From: Rotaria socialis
Lineage: Eukaryota; Rotifera; Eurotatoria; Philodinida; Philodinidae
DNA: 64,000 nt
Reading direction: 5' to 3'
Assembly: GCA_905331475.1 (NCBI GenBank)
Contig: CAJNYU010001591.1
Coordinates: forward strand, 36,217 to 100,216
Part shown: positions 1-12,081 of the stretch, in pieces
Layout: every line of letters begins with the position of its first letter
Numbering within the stretch: position 1 is the first letter of the stretch
Program-made: the position numbers and the translations under genes
Notes under the pieces: generated by a model
What the model was told of the DNA's origin: nothing
What the model saw: only the letters and a program-made list of their open reading frames with translations
The model's database searches: none

Positions 1-58
1 TATAAACAGGTTTAACAAGACATTTTATAGTGAATTATTTTACAAGTAGAGTATTTAG

Positions 59-3000
59 GGTAATGATGGTCCTATATGTCGATGTAGTAATGATGATCGT
101 AAATTTGGTATTCGACATCAGATGTTTTTTGGCGAAAAGGTATGTATAGAGTGTGAAAGTAGAGAGAGAGAGAGAGAGGCTTCTCTGCAAAGATCTGGTT
201 AACTCTCCCGTCGATAAAATAAACGCATAGAAAAATTATCATTTTATTTTCAAGACAATAACACCATGCGACAAATGGAATAATAATGCTGGCCGACTGT
301 ATCATTATCGTATTACTTTAACACCAGAAACGAATTTTAATGTAAGTTTTTTTTTTCATATCCTAAAATAAACAAAACAAAAAACGTATTTTATTTATTT
401 AGTTAAAAGAACCAACAGTGATAACTTACGATGATCATGATTATACATTCGAAGGTTTTTCTGTTCTTTCTCATGTATCATTGGCTAATGTAAATGAACA
501 TTGTTTCTTCTTTTCTTTTTATCAAAGAAAAACATTTCTTTTTTTAGGTGAATGACTGTATTGTTGTTTATCATAATATTGATTATGCAATTGGTTTAGA
601 AGAAGAAACTCCATTAGAACATTTTACAATTGAAGAACTTGATCTTCTTCAACAATATCTTCTTATTGATGTTTGTGAAATGTATGATATTCAATGGCGA
701 CCATTGAATAATAAAAATGATGGGTCAACCTGTACATGCTATCATTTTTTTCCTCGTTTTGCACGTACTTTACCTGATAATGGAAAAGAATTACTTCATC
801 CAGCTGAACAAATACAGTATTTTCTTAAACATCTTAAACCTTTAATGCCTGATGATTTATATTCACGATGTAAATCGATGTCTGTTGATGCTTGGGATAA
901 ATATGTATCGAAAGTTCAAGGTTCTATTGTGTGGTTTCCAAAGCATCGTCCAGCTGCAATTCGACTTGATCAACTTGATCGAGAGAACAGTGCTTATCCA
1001 GTTATTGTTCATTTTGGTAAGATCAAACTTTCATAAAAGTTTGGCGATTTGCGTAGGATATTTTTGAGAATATGGATCTAATAATAATATTACAAATCAT
1101 TCAATGAGTATCAGCTTATAGAAGAGACAAACAGTTCGCGTTACTAAATGAAAGAAAATTTTGAAAGTTAGATTTTTTGGTAAACCAATCTGAAAGACTG
1201 CTATTGATTCCAGTTAGCTAACATGCCGTTGCTTTGCTGTATATCTACGCCTACAAGACTTCAAATCCGTCTCTATACCATTTGTGTTCAATCATTTTTT
1301 GCAAACTACATAGCGTTATCATGGCAAATGTCAATAATCTTATTACTATCAGCGGAAACAATATATCCGCATCTAATTGAAAACATAGCGAAATAAACTT
1401 CTGAATGATTATTCTTTTTTCTAGGCATTCGTCCCGCTGTTTTATCTATTCAATATAATCAAGAATATCGACAAGCATATAAGTCTTATTTAAAAGTATT
1501 TTTTCTTTTAAAAAATCGTACACCAACTGATGAAGATAAAGCGAATCTACGCGATAAGGAACAACGTTTAAAACAAATCGTTGCTAAGCATGCTGAACAG
1601 TTAAAGCGTGAAATTGTTGTAGAAATTTCATCGGAATATGCATATCGTACTGGTTTTAAATCTGATATCATTCAACGGACATTATTATTATCATCATTAC
1701 ATGATCATTTACGGTTTCATCAATCATTAACTGAATTAGAAGATGAATTAGTTGGTTATAAATTTAGGAATCGCTGGTTAATGCAATTAGCATTAACACA
1801 TCCAAGTGGAAACTATGTTTTACATAATAATCTAGGTCCCAATCCAGATCATGTCAAAAATACTCTAGTATGATTTATTTTGTTTTTAAATTTATGTTTC
1901 CATTTTTCTTTTGCAATAAGCAATTTATTCGTTCTTTTTATTTTTAAGGCAAATTGTCGAATACGAAATACAGTTTATGGTGATCGAAAACAATTATTTC
2001 GACCAATAACTAAACGAGGAGTATCAACATTATTTAAAATTATGGCTAAAAAAGCTAAAACATGTGAACATATATCTGAAATAACAAATTATGAACGCTT
2101 AGAATTTCTTGGTCAGTATGAAAATAGTTCATTGTATTTTATTTTATCTCTTTATATATATATATTTAGGCGATGCTTTATTAGAATATCTTGTTTCAAT
2201 ACATTTATTCTTTTTATTTCCACAATTTGATGAAGGTCGCCTATCAACATTTCGCGTTGGTTTAATTCAAAATCATTTTTTTACATCATTAGCACGAAAT
2301 CTTTGTTTACAACATTTTATTATTTATAATCATGGGCCAGATTTATGTTCACATTCGGCATTGAATCATGCATTAGCAAATTCATTTGAAGCCTTAATGG
2401 GTGCAATTTATCTTGATGGTGGATTGGTAAAAAAATTAATTAAAAAAAACTTTTCTCATTGGTTTTTATTTTCAGGCTATTGTTGATAAAATTTTATCAA
2501 AAATTCTTTTCTATCAAGATCCACAGTTAACTAGTATATGGATTAATCTACAAGAGTATCCACTAAAAGTTCAATATCCAAATAGTGATCGTCATTTAAT
2601 TGAACAAGTACCCTTGTTAAAACAATTGACACAATTTGAAAATGATATTGGCGTCGAATTTCAACATATTAGAATGTTAGCACAAGCTTTTTGTACAAGA
2701 CCAATACCTCAAAATGATTTAACAATTGAGGATAATGAACGATTAGAATTTCTTGGTAAGGTAGAATACGCTTTCTTTTCGTCAGTAGGAAGTTTACTAG
2801 TACCGTGATTGATTATACTAACATCGATGTGTCGTCAAACGCAAATATCCCTGTTTCAAGTACTATCAAAATACACTCTATCCCTGGCTGTATACGTCAG
2901 TAGAGTACAGACTTCAATTAACGAGATATTAAGACATAATGGAAAGATTTGTGTCCTTATGCATTGAAGTTTGCTAACTATAGTTTTACTTAGATGAATC

Positions 3001-4364
3001 TTTGTTGAACTATTTAAATGCAATAATTATATATCAATAGTGAAAGTCTACAAGCGACGACTTTTAATTTGTTTCAACTCTTAAATTCACAATTATGCTG
3101 CTATAGATATTTTGGTACTTTCAATATATTGCTGGTAGTTTGTAACTTTTATTAGTGATTGAAATCATCATTCTCATCCATAGTTGGTATTTCAATAGTT
3201 GCTGTAGAAAGACTGTAATAACGTATAGAAAAAGCTAGATAAGTTCTTTTCATATGAATTGATGGGCATAAAATTGTTTTAAATTTTTCCAAGATTTCAT
3301 CAATTTGCAAATGACATGGCACTAATCAAAGTTCGGTAAGAACTAAGATAGAGCTATAATGGCTACCATTGAAAAAGATGTGACGAAGACACATCAACCA
3401 CTCATGTACTTTTTCCTCAAAGTTGTGGGTGTGTGTAGAATATATCACTTTATTAATAATACGTTTGTACATATATATATATATATATATATTAGTATTT
3501 TTAAGTAGGAGTTTATTGTTCTATGTGATCTTTATTTTATATTAATATAATTCTAAATCTAATGATGCATCTTATTTAGGTGATACTGTACTCAATTTTG
3601 TTGTAAGTGATTATTTATATCGTCATTTTCCAGAACATCACGAAGGTCATCTATCATTACTCCGTTCATGTACTGTTTCTAATCCAACTCAAGCTGTGAT
3701 TTATGATGAATTAGGCATGCAAGTATATGTTGATTATGTTCGTGAACAACTTCGTATAACAACACCAAAACTAATTGAAAAATCTCTAAAAGCTAAAGCA
3801 GATGTATTTGAAGCATTTATAGCTGCGCTATTTATTGATCAAGGCCTAGAATCAATTTATGCGTTTTGTCGTGCTACAATATTTCCACGTTTACAAGATT
3901 TTATATCAACACAACATTGGAATGATCCGAAATCAAATTTACAACATTGTTGTTTAGCATTACGAGATCCCAATGATCGTAATCCACCATTACCTGAATA
4001 TCGAGTATTAAAATCTATCGGATCATCAAATAATGTTCAATATAGAGTTGGTGTTTTCTTCCGAAAACAACGGCTATCTGTTGGCGTCGGCCGATCAATT
4101 CATGACGCAGAAATGACTGCTGCAAAAAATGCATTAGAACAACATGCACAAATGTTTCCGTTGCTAAATTATCAAAAATCAGTTTTAGCTTCGTCAAATC
4201 AATATCATCTTCATAATTCAAGACGGAGAACAACAACGACAACAAAAACACCAACAGTTAGTAAAAATGAGAATAATCGACAACAACCATTTTCATTACG
4301 AAATGTGAAAACAAGAGGTGATGTTTCAGCAATGATTAGTACATCAGCTAAAACCACAACTTAG
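59..4364 (+). CDS. drosha: Drosha, class II RNase III of microRNA processing (5' partial)
   Basis: Nuclear endonuclease that cleaves primary microRNA hairpins, acting with DGCR8/Pasha. Nine exons are visible: 59-139, 255-341, 403-489, 548-1016, 1425-1867, 1949-2111, 2170-2426, 2476-2755, 3580-4364. They join in frame into 883 residues; the amino-terminal part lies left of the window. Order: central domain with a Cys-rich start (PICRCS) and the segment ITYDDHDYTFEGFS, then RNase IIIa (signature ERLEFLGDALLEYL, partner FEALMGAIYLDGG), RNase IIIb (ERLEFLGDTVLNFV, partner VFEAFIAALFID), then a dsRNA-binding domain starting at WNDPKSNLQ. The acidic catalytic residues of both RNase III domains are kept. 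As in known Drosha, the RIIIa partner helix carries Asn (ALANSFEAL) where Dicer has Asp. The order and wording fit Drosha, not Dicer (no helicase or PAZ in the visible part). A Ser/Thr/Asn-rich tail of about 65 residues follows the dsRBD. Introns 1017-1424 and 2756-3579 are long beside the 49-81 bp neighbours. Confidence 0.95.
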
Positions 4365-5077
4365 ATAATAATGATCTGGTGCTTGATTTATCTGATCTTT
4401 TTTTTGTTCGTTTCTTATCATTTGGCAGTGTTTTGTGTGTATGAAAATTTGCTGTTTTCTTTTGAATGTTATCAAAAAACCAAACAAAGTCTGTAACAAC
4501 CAAAAAACACTGTGTTTTTTATTAAAATCTTAACTTCATCAATATTCAGTTACGTGAGAACAATAAGTTGGATAAAAATAAAAACTTAACAAATAGAAGT
4601 TAACCTATTACAAAATTTCAAGCAGCACAAACCGAAGGATGACTAATTGGTTGTATCAACTTTAGCGTTCATCATAGGAACGAGAAACAACAAAAAATAT
4701 AAGTTATTAAGGAATTCTTGTTTTGTCTGAAAATCATATTGAAATCAAAATATTTTCGAGAAATCAGCGGGTAAAGTCGTTCATGTAAGAAGAATATCTC
4801 GCAATAGAAAAAAAGATTTTGATTTAATTAAGATATGAATGTAACACCAGATGCATCGAATTTAGTGTTGAAGTGTCTTTCACAAAAGAATAAGAACTCT
4901 ACGTTAAAGATAAACTACTGCTTGAAACGACGCTAGCTTGAATAACTATGTTCGTTCATTTGATCATTTTTTCTTCGAAGGTCGAACTGGTTACAATCAT
5001 CATGACTCAGTCAAAGAATATATCTAATTAGATAATGAATCATATATTAGAATAGTCGAAATTCAAATAAAAGTAAA
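4365..5077. other. Intergenic, drosha to SLC44-like gene
   Basis: About 0.7 kb of AT-rich sequence holding the drosha 3' end and the upstream region of the transporter gene. I see no coding exon and no clear regulatory motif. Both flanking genes point the same way. Confidence 0.6.
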
Positions 5078-8000
5078 ATGCGAAGACAGTCGAATATATC
5101 ACCAAGACTTTCAATACTTGATAACAAAAAACGAGGTTGCACCGATTGGCCATGTTTACTTATCTTCCTCACTCTTCTTATTGTTTATATTCTATTTGCT
5201 ATCTTTGTATTTCGTGAAGGTTCATTACGACGTTTTTTATTTCCAACTGATACGCAAGGTCGTTTATGTGGTGTAGGTTCTCAAAACGATCGAAAATATT
5301 TACAATTTTTTGATATTATCAAATGTATCAAATATATCTTAGTTGGTGCACGATGTCCAACGCCGCAAATGTGTGTCGAACAATGTCCAACAAAATTTTA
5401 TCATTATAAACTATTGTATGCTCAAGAATTAAAATTAGCTACAAATAATGCAAATAGAATTAAACGAATTCGATCACAACTCACAGTATGTGATTTATAT
5501 CATGCTTGAATAAAATTACATACGTATGTGTCTGCGAAGATGGCAGATGCTACGTAAAAACTTTTTCGGCGTACCACAGCTAATAATTACTTTGAAATAA
5601 GAATAACATTTTCATGAATTTCTTGTTAAGTTATGATGTAAACAAAATCTTAGGTAAAAAAATACTAGACATCGAGCAAGATCGTAGAGATTCAGATGTC
5701 TCGATTCGGAAAATCTTTTATCTATTTTCGTCAAATAATTTCCTTAATTGAAAGAATTGAAATCAATCCAATAATGCAATAGTTATACCATGTGTTTGCT
5801 GACTCCGACTGAAATAATGTTCGATTTTTCTTCATCCTAGTGTGAAAAATCTGCACGTTCTCAAGTTGAAAATCCAAAAATATCTATCTATAGCCTTGTC
5901 AAAGAACGAAAGCTTTGTGCTCCCTATTCGTTTCCTTCGATAGCCTTTTATGGACGATGTATTCCATCGATTATTGTTCAAGCGTTAAACTTAACAATTA
6001 ATCAAGCAAATGATGTTATCAAAAATCATGGTGGGAACACAGTATGTTATTTTTCATCTAGCTAATCATAGTCGTTTTCTATTAAACATTAATATAGACT
6101 GACGAAGATATCATACCAACTAAAGATTCAATGGAAACTGGTTTAAAATATTTTAAAAAAGCTTTACAAGTAAAACGTCTCTTATCTTATATGTTTGAAG
6201 ATTTAATTCAAAGTCGCTACGTACTTTTATTATCTCTTGCTTTTTCCATGATATTTGTTATTATTTACATGCTCTTATTACGATACTTTGCTCGATGGAT
6301 CATATGGCTATCGTTAATACTATGTATTATTGTATTTGCATTAGCTGCTCATTTTTGTTTTGTAGCTCGAATTCGAATGCAAAAATATTTCAATGATAGT
6401 ACTGATAAGAATAACAATAGTAATCTACTTAATATAAATGAAATGAATATAACATTTGATATCAATGGATTGGATACTATTGATATTAAACTAATAACTC
6501 GTACAATTTCAATAAATAAAACACAAGTCTCATTAGAAAACTTTGATACAGCTATGATTTTATTAGATCAATTTGCACCGATTAATATTATTTGGTTATT
6601 ATTAGGTATACTTTGTTGTATTGTGTGTGGCATTTTACTTATTTGTACGTGTTGCCTATACGAAAGAATTGTATTAGCGGCAGGTTAGAATTATGATGAG
6701 TATTATAATGCTTGCAGAACATGGCTATTTTTCTTTTAGCTCTTATTGAAGAGGCCAATAAAGCGATTAGTTACGCACTAACAACTTTAATCTTGCCCAT
6801 AATTACATTTTTTCTAAACATCTGTTTTGTTATTTTGGGTATTCTCGTTATTGCTTATTATTCAACTTTGGTAAAAGAAAATGAACAAAATTTATTTAAT
6901 TTTTACTATTTAATTTATTAATTAGGGCCGAGCTATTTATCAAATAAGTTGTAGTCAAGATTTTGGTCAATCATGTCGAAATGCATCTAGCCGTACATAT
7001 GTTAAATCAAATGAAACGATAAAATTAAGTATTCGTTCAATGCCCCGATCATGTTTTGATTTTAATGAAGGAGATAATTGTAATCCAGATGATTTTTCAC
7101 AATTAAACTGTGCCACAGATCGTATTCGATGTGTTTATGCATCATATGGTTTTGGCGATGAAACATTTACTGGTTATTTTAATATAATATGGAGTCATCG
7201 TTTGGCTCAATTTCTAAGTCGATATTCATGGTTTATTAATATTTTTAATATATTTATGATCTATTGGCTATTGGCATTTATGATTGCACTAGAAGAAATG
7301 ATTTTAGCATGTACATTTGCTTGTAAGTCTATAATTTTGTTTTATAAAAACTATGATGAACAAAATACGAATAGAATTGCGTCTTTTTTTAGAGCAGTTA
7401 ATTACTATTGTGGGAAAGACAAAAATGAAAGTTTTTATTTAGCTTATTACTGGGAAATAATGAATCAATCAAATGAAACATATTGTCATGGCTATTTTAA
7501 TAGATGTCTTTGTTCACAAGGCTTATCAATAACAGTTCGTCATCATTTAGGTACTATTGCATTTGGTAGTTCGATCATTGCCATCATTGATGTATTACGA
7601 ACATTAATCGATTTAATTAAAGATCAAATGGAAAAGTTGAATCTTGATAGTTATGGAAAATGTTGTTTAACTCTAGTTAAAAGTTGCCTAAATTCTGTTC
7701 GTTGCTGTTTTGAATTTTTTTCCAGATATACTTACATTATGGTATAACATTCTGTTTGAAAAAAATTCTTTTTTAAATTATGAAGATAAAATAATTATCT
7801 AGACAGCAATTAGTGGCAGATGGTTCTGTTCATCAGCTTTTACTTCAACAAAATTATTACTAAGCAACTGTTTACGTTCATTTGTGCTCGATCGAGTTTG
7901 TACCATTCTTTTACACATTGGAAGAATAACAATTACAGTAAAATCTTCTTTTTTTTTTATCAATTTCCAAGGAAAGAAATTCAAATTCTTTTTCTTTCTC

Positions 8001-8338
8001 CCAATATTCAGATTGGTTCATGTGTTTTTACGGCATACATTCTCGATAGAATTCAAAACAATATGAGTTTACATTTTTCATGGGTTCCTATACTTACAAT
8101 TGGTATATGTGTTTATATCAGTTCAGCAATATTTCTTAATGTTTATTCAACAGCAACTTCAACATTATTTTTTTGTGTATTATATGATTTAGAAATGGCT
8201 GATCATTCACAGCTAGAATCACATGTCAGATCAAATCGTTTGAAAGAAATTCTGATTAAATCAAATGATTTTCAAAAAAATAAAATTCATACCATTAGTG
8301 ATCAATCGATGAGCATTGAAAGTGAATCAAAATTTTAG
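5078..8338 (+). CDS. Choline transporter-like protein, SLC44 family
   Basis: Multi-pass membrane protein of the CTL/SLC44 family (choline and ethanolamine transport at plasma membrane and mitochondria). Exons 5078-5485, 5841-6041, 6098-6683, 6740-6870, 6926-7741, 7803-7937, 8012-8338 join in frame to 867 residues, longer than the usual 650-710. Family marks: the start CTDWPCLLIFLTLL (TM1), then GRLCGVGSQNDRKYLQFFDI, a Cys-rich extracellular part (CPTPQMCVEQCP; CAPYSFPSIAFYGRCIP), a run of TM helices, ALIEEANKAISYALTTLI, and the signature end RHHLGTIAFGSSIIAIIDVLR followed by TAISGRWFCSSAF and VLYDLEMADHS. The start is the first in-frame Met before TM1. Exon 6926-7741 holds an in-frame 72-nt stretch (7323-7394) with intron-like borders; removing it gives 843 residues. 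Which SLC44 paralogue it is cannot be decided here. Confidence 0.93.
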
Positions 8339-9569
8339 TTTCTTTGATAAAATCAACTCGGATGTCTAATTACAAGTTGAACAGGAAACATACAACGGTG
8401 AAAGACGTATTATACGGTCGAAAGAACATTTGCTAATTTTCAAAAGAATATTCTCGGCATCTTGTTTTTCCCGATCATTACATCGTATTAGAAAATAAAA
8501 TAAAATAAAGTAAAGTAAAAAAAAAAAAAAAAGAAGACAGTTGTCGTTCTTGTTCTATCTACATATGTTTTTCTTTTCATTGGGACAGTTGGCTTGCCCA
8601 CCAGGACAAGTGAAACAACTGTATAGATATATATATATATAGAAAAATAGACGAACAGCTTAAGTGTGTCAAAGAGGTTCGCTGAACATACTCAGCAGGC
8701 AATGAATAGAAAAAAACTAAGCCAGCATGATATGTAAGGAACAAGTAAATAGTATTCTAAAAAATAATCATATGATTCAAAATAATAAATGAATCTCATG
8801 TCAGAAAAACAAAACATATATATAGATATGCATTTATATTTTTCTGTTATTTTGTGTCATTCACTAGTGCTCATTATTTGTCTCTCTATGTGTGTGTGTG
8901 TCTTTATTCAACTGTGCATTCCCTCCAATTAGCCTGACGCTTGTATCCGGACCCGACACGATTCACTTTCCTTTCCTTTTCTTTAGCTTTGATTGGCATG
9001 AGATGTCAATGCGCGAGAGTATGCGCATTGCTCTTTCATCGCCGTTGGGGGCCCGCGACTTTCGTCTTTTCTCAACTGAGAGTTTTGTTTCATTTACAAG
9101 ACAATGTACATAGAGAATCCGCAATCTAATTCTATTAGTAAAACTTTCTTGTCAAGAGAGAATTCGGTCAATTTATTGAAGAGATAGAAAGAAGAAGGAG
9201 AAAGAGATGCTTACAGCAAAGTACTTCAATCATCACATGTGTTCAACTATTTCTGGCGCTTCAATGTTTGCTGAACACTTGAGATTATGCGCTTGATCAA
9301 CTAGGATAACTTTTGATGCCATACTGAAATTTCTTTTTCTTGTTTTTTATTCTTCTATTTTCTATTATTTTATTTCATTGGTTGCCATTCATTTCTTTTC
9401 AACATAATAATCATCATAATAGCCAATAGGAAGTAAAAGCGAGTCTATCTTTTCCGGAAAAGAGAAAGCAAGAGAGAGAGAGAGAGAGAGAGGGAAAGAG
9501 AGAAAGTTGAGTAAAAGAAAATAAATAAAAAAAAAAGAAGGCCAATAGTGTATCTATTCATTTTTGCGG
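8339..9569. other. Intergenic and probable promoter region of the LIM-homeobox gene
   Basis: 1.2 kb without a gene. 8497-8533 has A-rich polyadenylation-like runs (AATAAAATAAAATAAA type), probably the end of the SLC44-like transcript. 8930-9120 is clearly more GC-rich than its surroundings and includes two GCGCA/TGCGC words (near 9010-9030) and CCAAT-like words, which would fit a promoter. 9473-9492 is an AG dinucleotide run. Promoter role is inferred. Confidence 0.35.
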
Positions 9570-11914
9570 ATGGATGACGAAAGTGTTAATAATCAAGTAC
9601 ATACTAACAAGGTATAAGAAAAAAATCTTCAAGTAAAACTATTTATATCAGATTGTTGATTTCCTCTTTAGTTAACTCAATTACTTTTGCTGGATGATAT
9701 TAAAGATGAACAAGTAAATATATATATATATAGTAATCAACTTGTATTTTGAAATAGTTAATGTTATTTTTCTTTAAAGATGTTTGAGAGTGGTGACGAT
9801 GATCAAAATCTATTTCATATGTGTAATGCATGCAAAATTAGTATAAATGATCAGTTTTATTTACGTGTCGGTTCAAAAATTTATCATGAATCATGTTTAC
9901 AATGTGCTATTTGTCAAATAGCACTTAATAAACAGCAAACATGTTTTTTAAAAGGTCTACAAATTTTATGTCGACAAGATTATTATAAGTAAAAACTAAA
10001 ATAAAAAATGTTTCTCTCGTTTTTTAAAATATCTCTGTTGTCTTTTTTTCCTCTGTATATGAATAGACACTTCGGTAATAAATGTTCGAAATGTGGTAGA
10101 CATATTCAGCCAAGTGATTGGGTACGTCGAGCACGAGATCATGTTTATCATTTAGCCTGTTTTGCATGTAATACATGTAAACGACAATTATCAACTGGCG
10201 AAGAATTTGCGTTACAAAGTAGTCATGTTTTATGTAAAACACATTTTATTGATCCAAATGAAACCAATGACGGAAAAGATGGAGGTAAAAATATAGAAAC
10301 GAATATTTATTAATTTGATTGGATTATATCGAACATAGACACGAAACAAGGCAAAACTAAACGAGTACGAACAACATTTACAGAAGAACAATTACAAATT
10401 TTACAAGCAAATTTTGAAGTTGACTCGAATCCAGACGGACAAGATCTTGAACGTATTGCTCAAATAACAGGTGATCATTTTTTTTAAATAATAATCTGTA
10501 TCGCATAGAAAAATGTAAATATCTTAGAATTTTTCTAATAGCGATTCGACTGAGAGTTTTTGTGTGGTTATCCTTTTAATTGAGTTACGCTACATGGAAA
10601 TCATTGAAGCATACAATTAGAAAAAGAGAAAATATCTAATAATAATAAAGACTACACTATTTTTCAATTAATGTGAAAACGTTATGAATATATATATAGT
10701 ATGAAAAAATTATCCTAACAAAAATTGTTGCGAGTCCAAAGACGACAAGAGAAATATTTTGTGTGCTTCAGCAATATCGGATTTAGACCGGAAGCGGACA
10801 CTGGGGACGATCACTCCTCCCTTCCGGAATATTTTTGAATTTTTTTCAACGAGAAAAAAATCCAAAAATGAGATAATACGACTGCTGACGAACTTCTAAA
10901 TAAGCCTTGTGTCCAATACCGCTTCTTTTCCATGAATTTCTAGATCTTACGCTGTGTATGAGCCAATATTCAAATGAATATAGAATATGATTTTTAGATA
11001 ATTATACGAGTCTGATGAGATGAGATGAGATTTATTTTGTATAGTAAACTTTGAGATAGCGTTAAAATGTCAACGAATCCAAAAATAACTTTTCATTTCG
11101 TAAATTCTCTCTTTTTAAAAATACTTTTAGTGTAATTTATCTATTTCATTGGAGGTAAATTTAAAAATTTTTTAATCGAATTCTAAGATAATACATTTTT
11201 CTCTTGCTGTTCGTGATTATGATGTTCGTGCTATTCTATAACCCACATCTTTCATCTGATGTGTTCTAGGATTAAGTAAACGGGTGATTCAAGTATGGTT
11301 TCAAAATACTCGAGCTCGACAGAAGAAGGTACGCGATCGAAAACCTCAGCACGAACATCATCTTCATTCTCATTCGCATCATTGTTATATTCAGCAAGAA
11401 ACAAATCATCGAAGACGAAGTACACGTAGCAGTAGCAGCAGTTCAAGTTCCAACAAAAGTGGTGATAGTGCGTTATTGAATTTTGTTGCTTTTTTTTGTT
11501 TTCGTTTTCTTAAATGCTTATTTTATCTATCTGATTTACTTTGCTTTTTTTTTATCTGAATAGCTTTAACAAAAAGAACAACTCAAATATGGTTTCAAAA
11601 TGCTCGTGCTCGAATGAAAAAAAAACCTTGTGCAACAACCAGTTCACCACCTACATATGCAACGTTAACAAATAATACTAATCTTAATCTTGTCGATACA
11701 CTTCATTTATCAACAGGTTAATATAAGAACTATAGATCTTTTTTCCTTTTCTTAATCTATTTTTCATGTTATACTTTTAGAACAGCAAAAAGACTCTAAA
11801 ACGAATCAGCACATAAATCATTTACAATGGTCATCATCACAAACGTCACCAGCATCATCACTAATTTACGATGGTGAAAATAGCAACGATGAATATTCGA
11901 CTGGATATATCTAG
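9570..11914 (+). CDS. LIM-homeodomain transcription factor, Lhx6/Lhx8 (Arrowhead) class
   Basis: Nuclear DNA-binding regulator, in other animals of neuronal identity. Exons 9570-9611, 9672-9713, 9780-9988, 10067-10284, 10339-10470, 11270-11461, 11564-11716, 11781-11914 join to 373 residues if all are used. LIM1 ([20 protein letters not shown]...[10 protein letters not shown]) and LIM2 ([40 protein letters not shown]) are complete with their Zn ligands. The SDWVRRAR and [11 protein letters not shown] words place it with Lhx6/8. The homeodomain starts [19 protein letters not shown] (exon 10339-10470). Its third helix is encoded by exon 11270-11461 ([19 protein letters not shown]). The next exon, 11564-11716, encodes a second helix-3-like segment ([19 protein letters not shown]). 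Both exons begin and end in phase 1, so either or both can be used. The C-terminus is Ser/Asn/Gln-rich. The start is supported by an in-frame Met and two short in-frame exons before LIM1. Confidence 0.93.
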
Positions 11915-12081
11915 AGTACTGTCTGAAAATATGAATCACTTGTGTGTCTTTGGCAGAGATAGAAAAAGAAACTTGTGCTTTTTTGTTGTTTCTTATCTAA
12001 CAGTCATTATTTTTTGTTGTCTTTGTATAAATCTCGATGTTTTAACCAGATAAGCTTAACATAAAGAAAAAAAAAGAAAAA

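Noticed and set aside
6712-6739. Start of an independent frame in the SLC44-like gene
   Set aside because: Using the acceptor at 6738-6739 restores phase with the upstream exon, so it is an internal exon.
8585-8622. Small inverted repeat downstream of the SLC44-like gene
   Set aside because: Arms of 7-8 bp with imperfect inner pairing are expected by chance.
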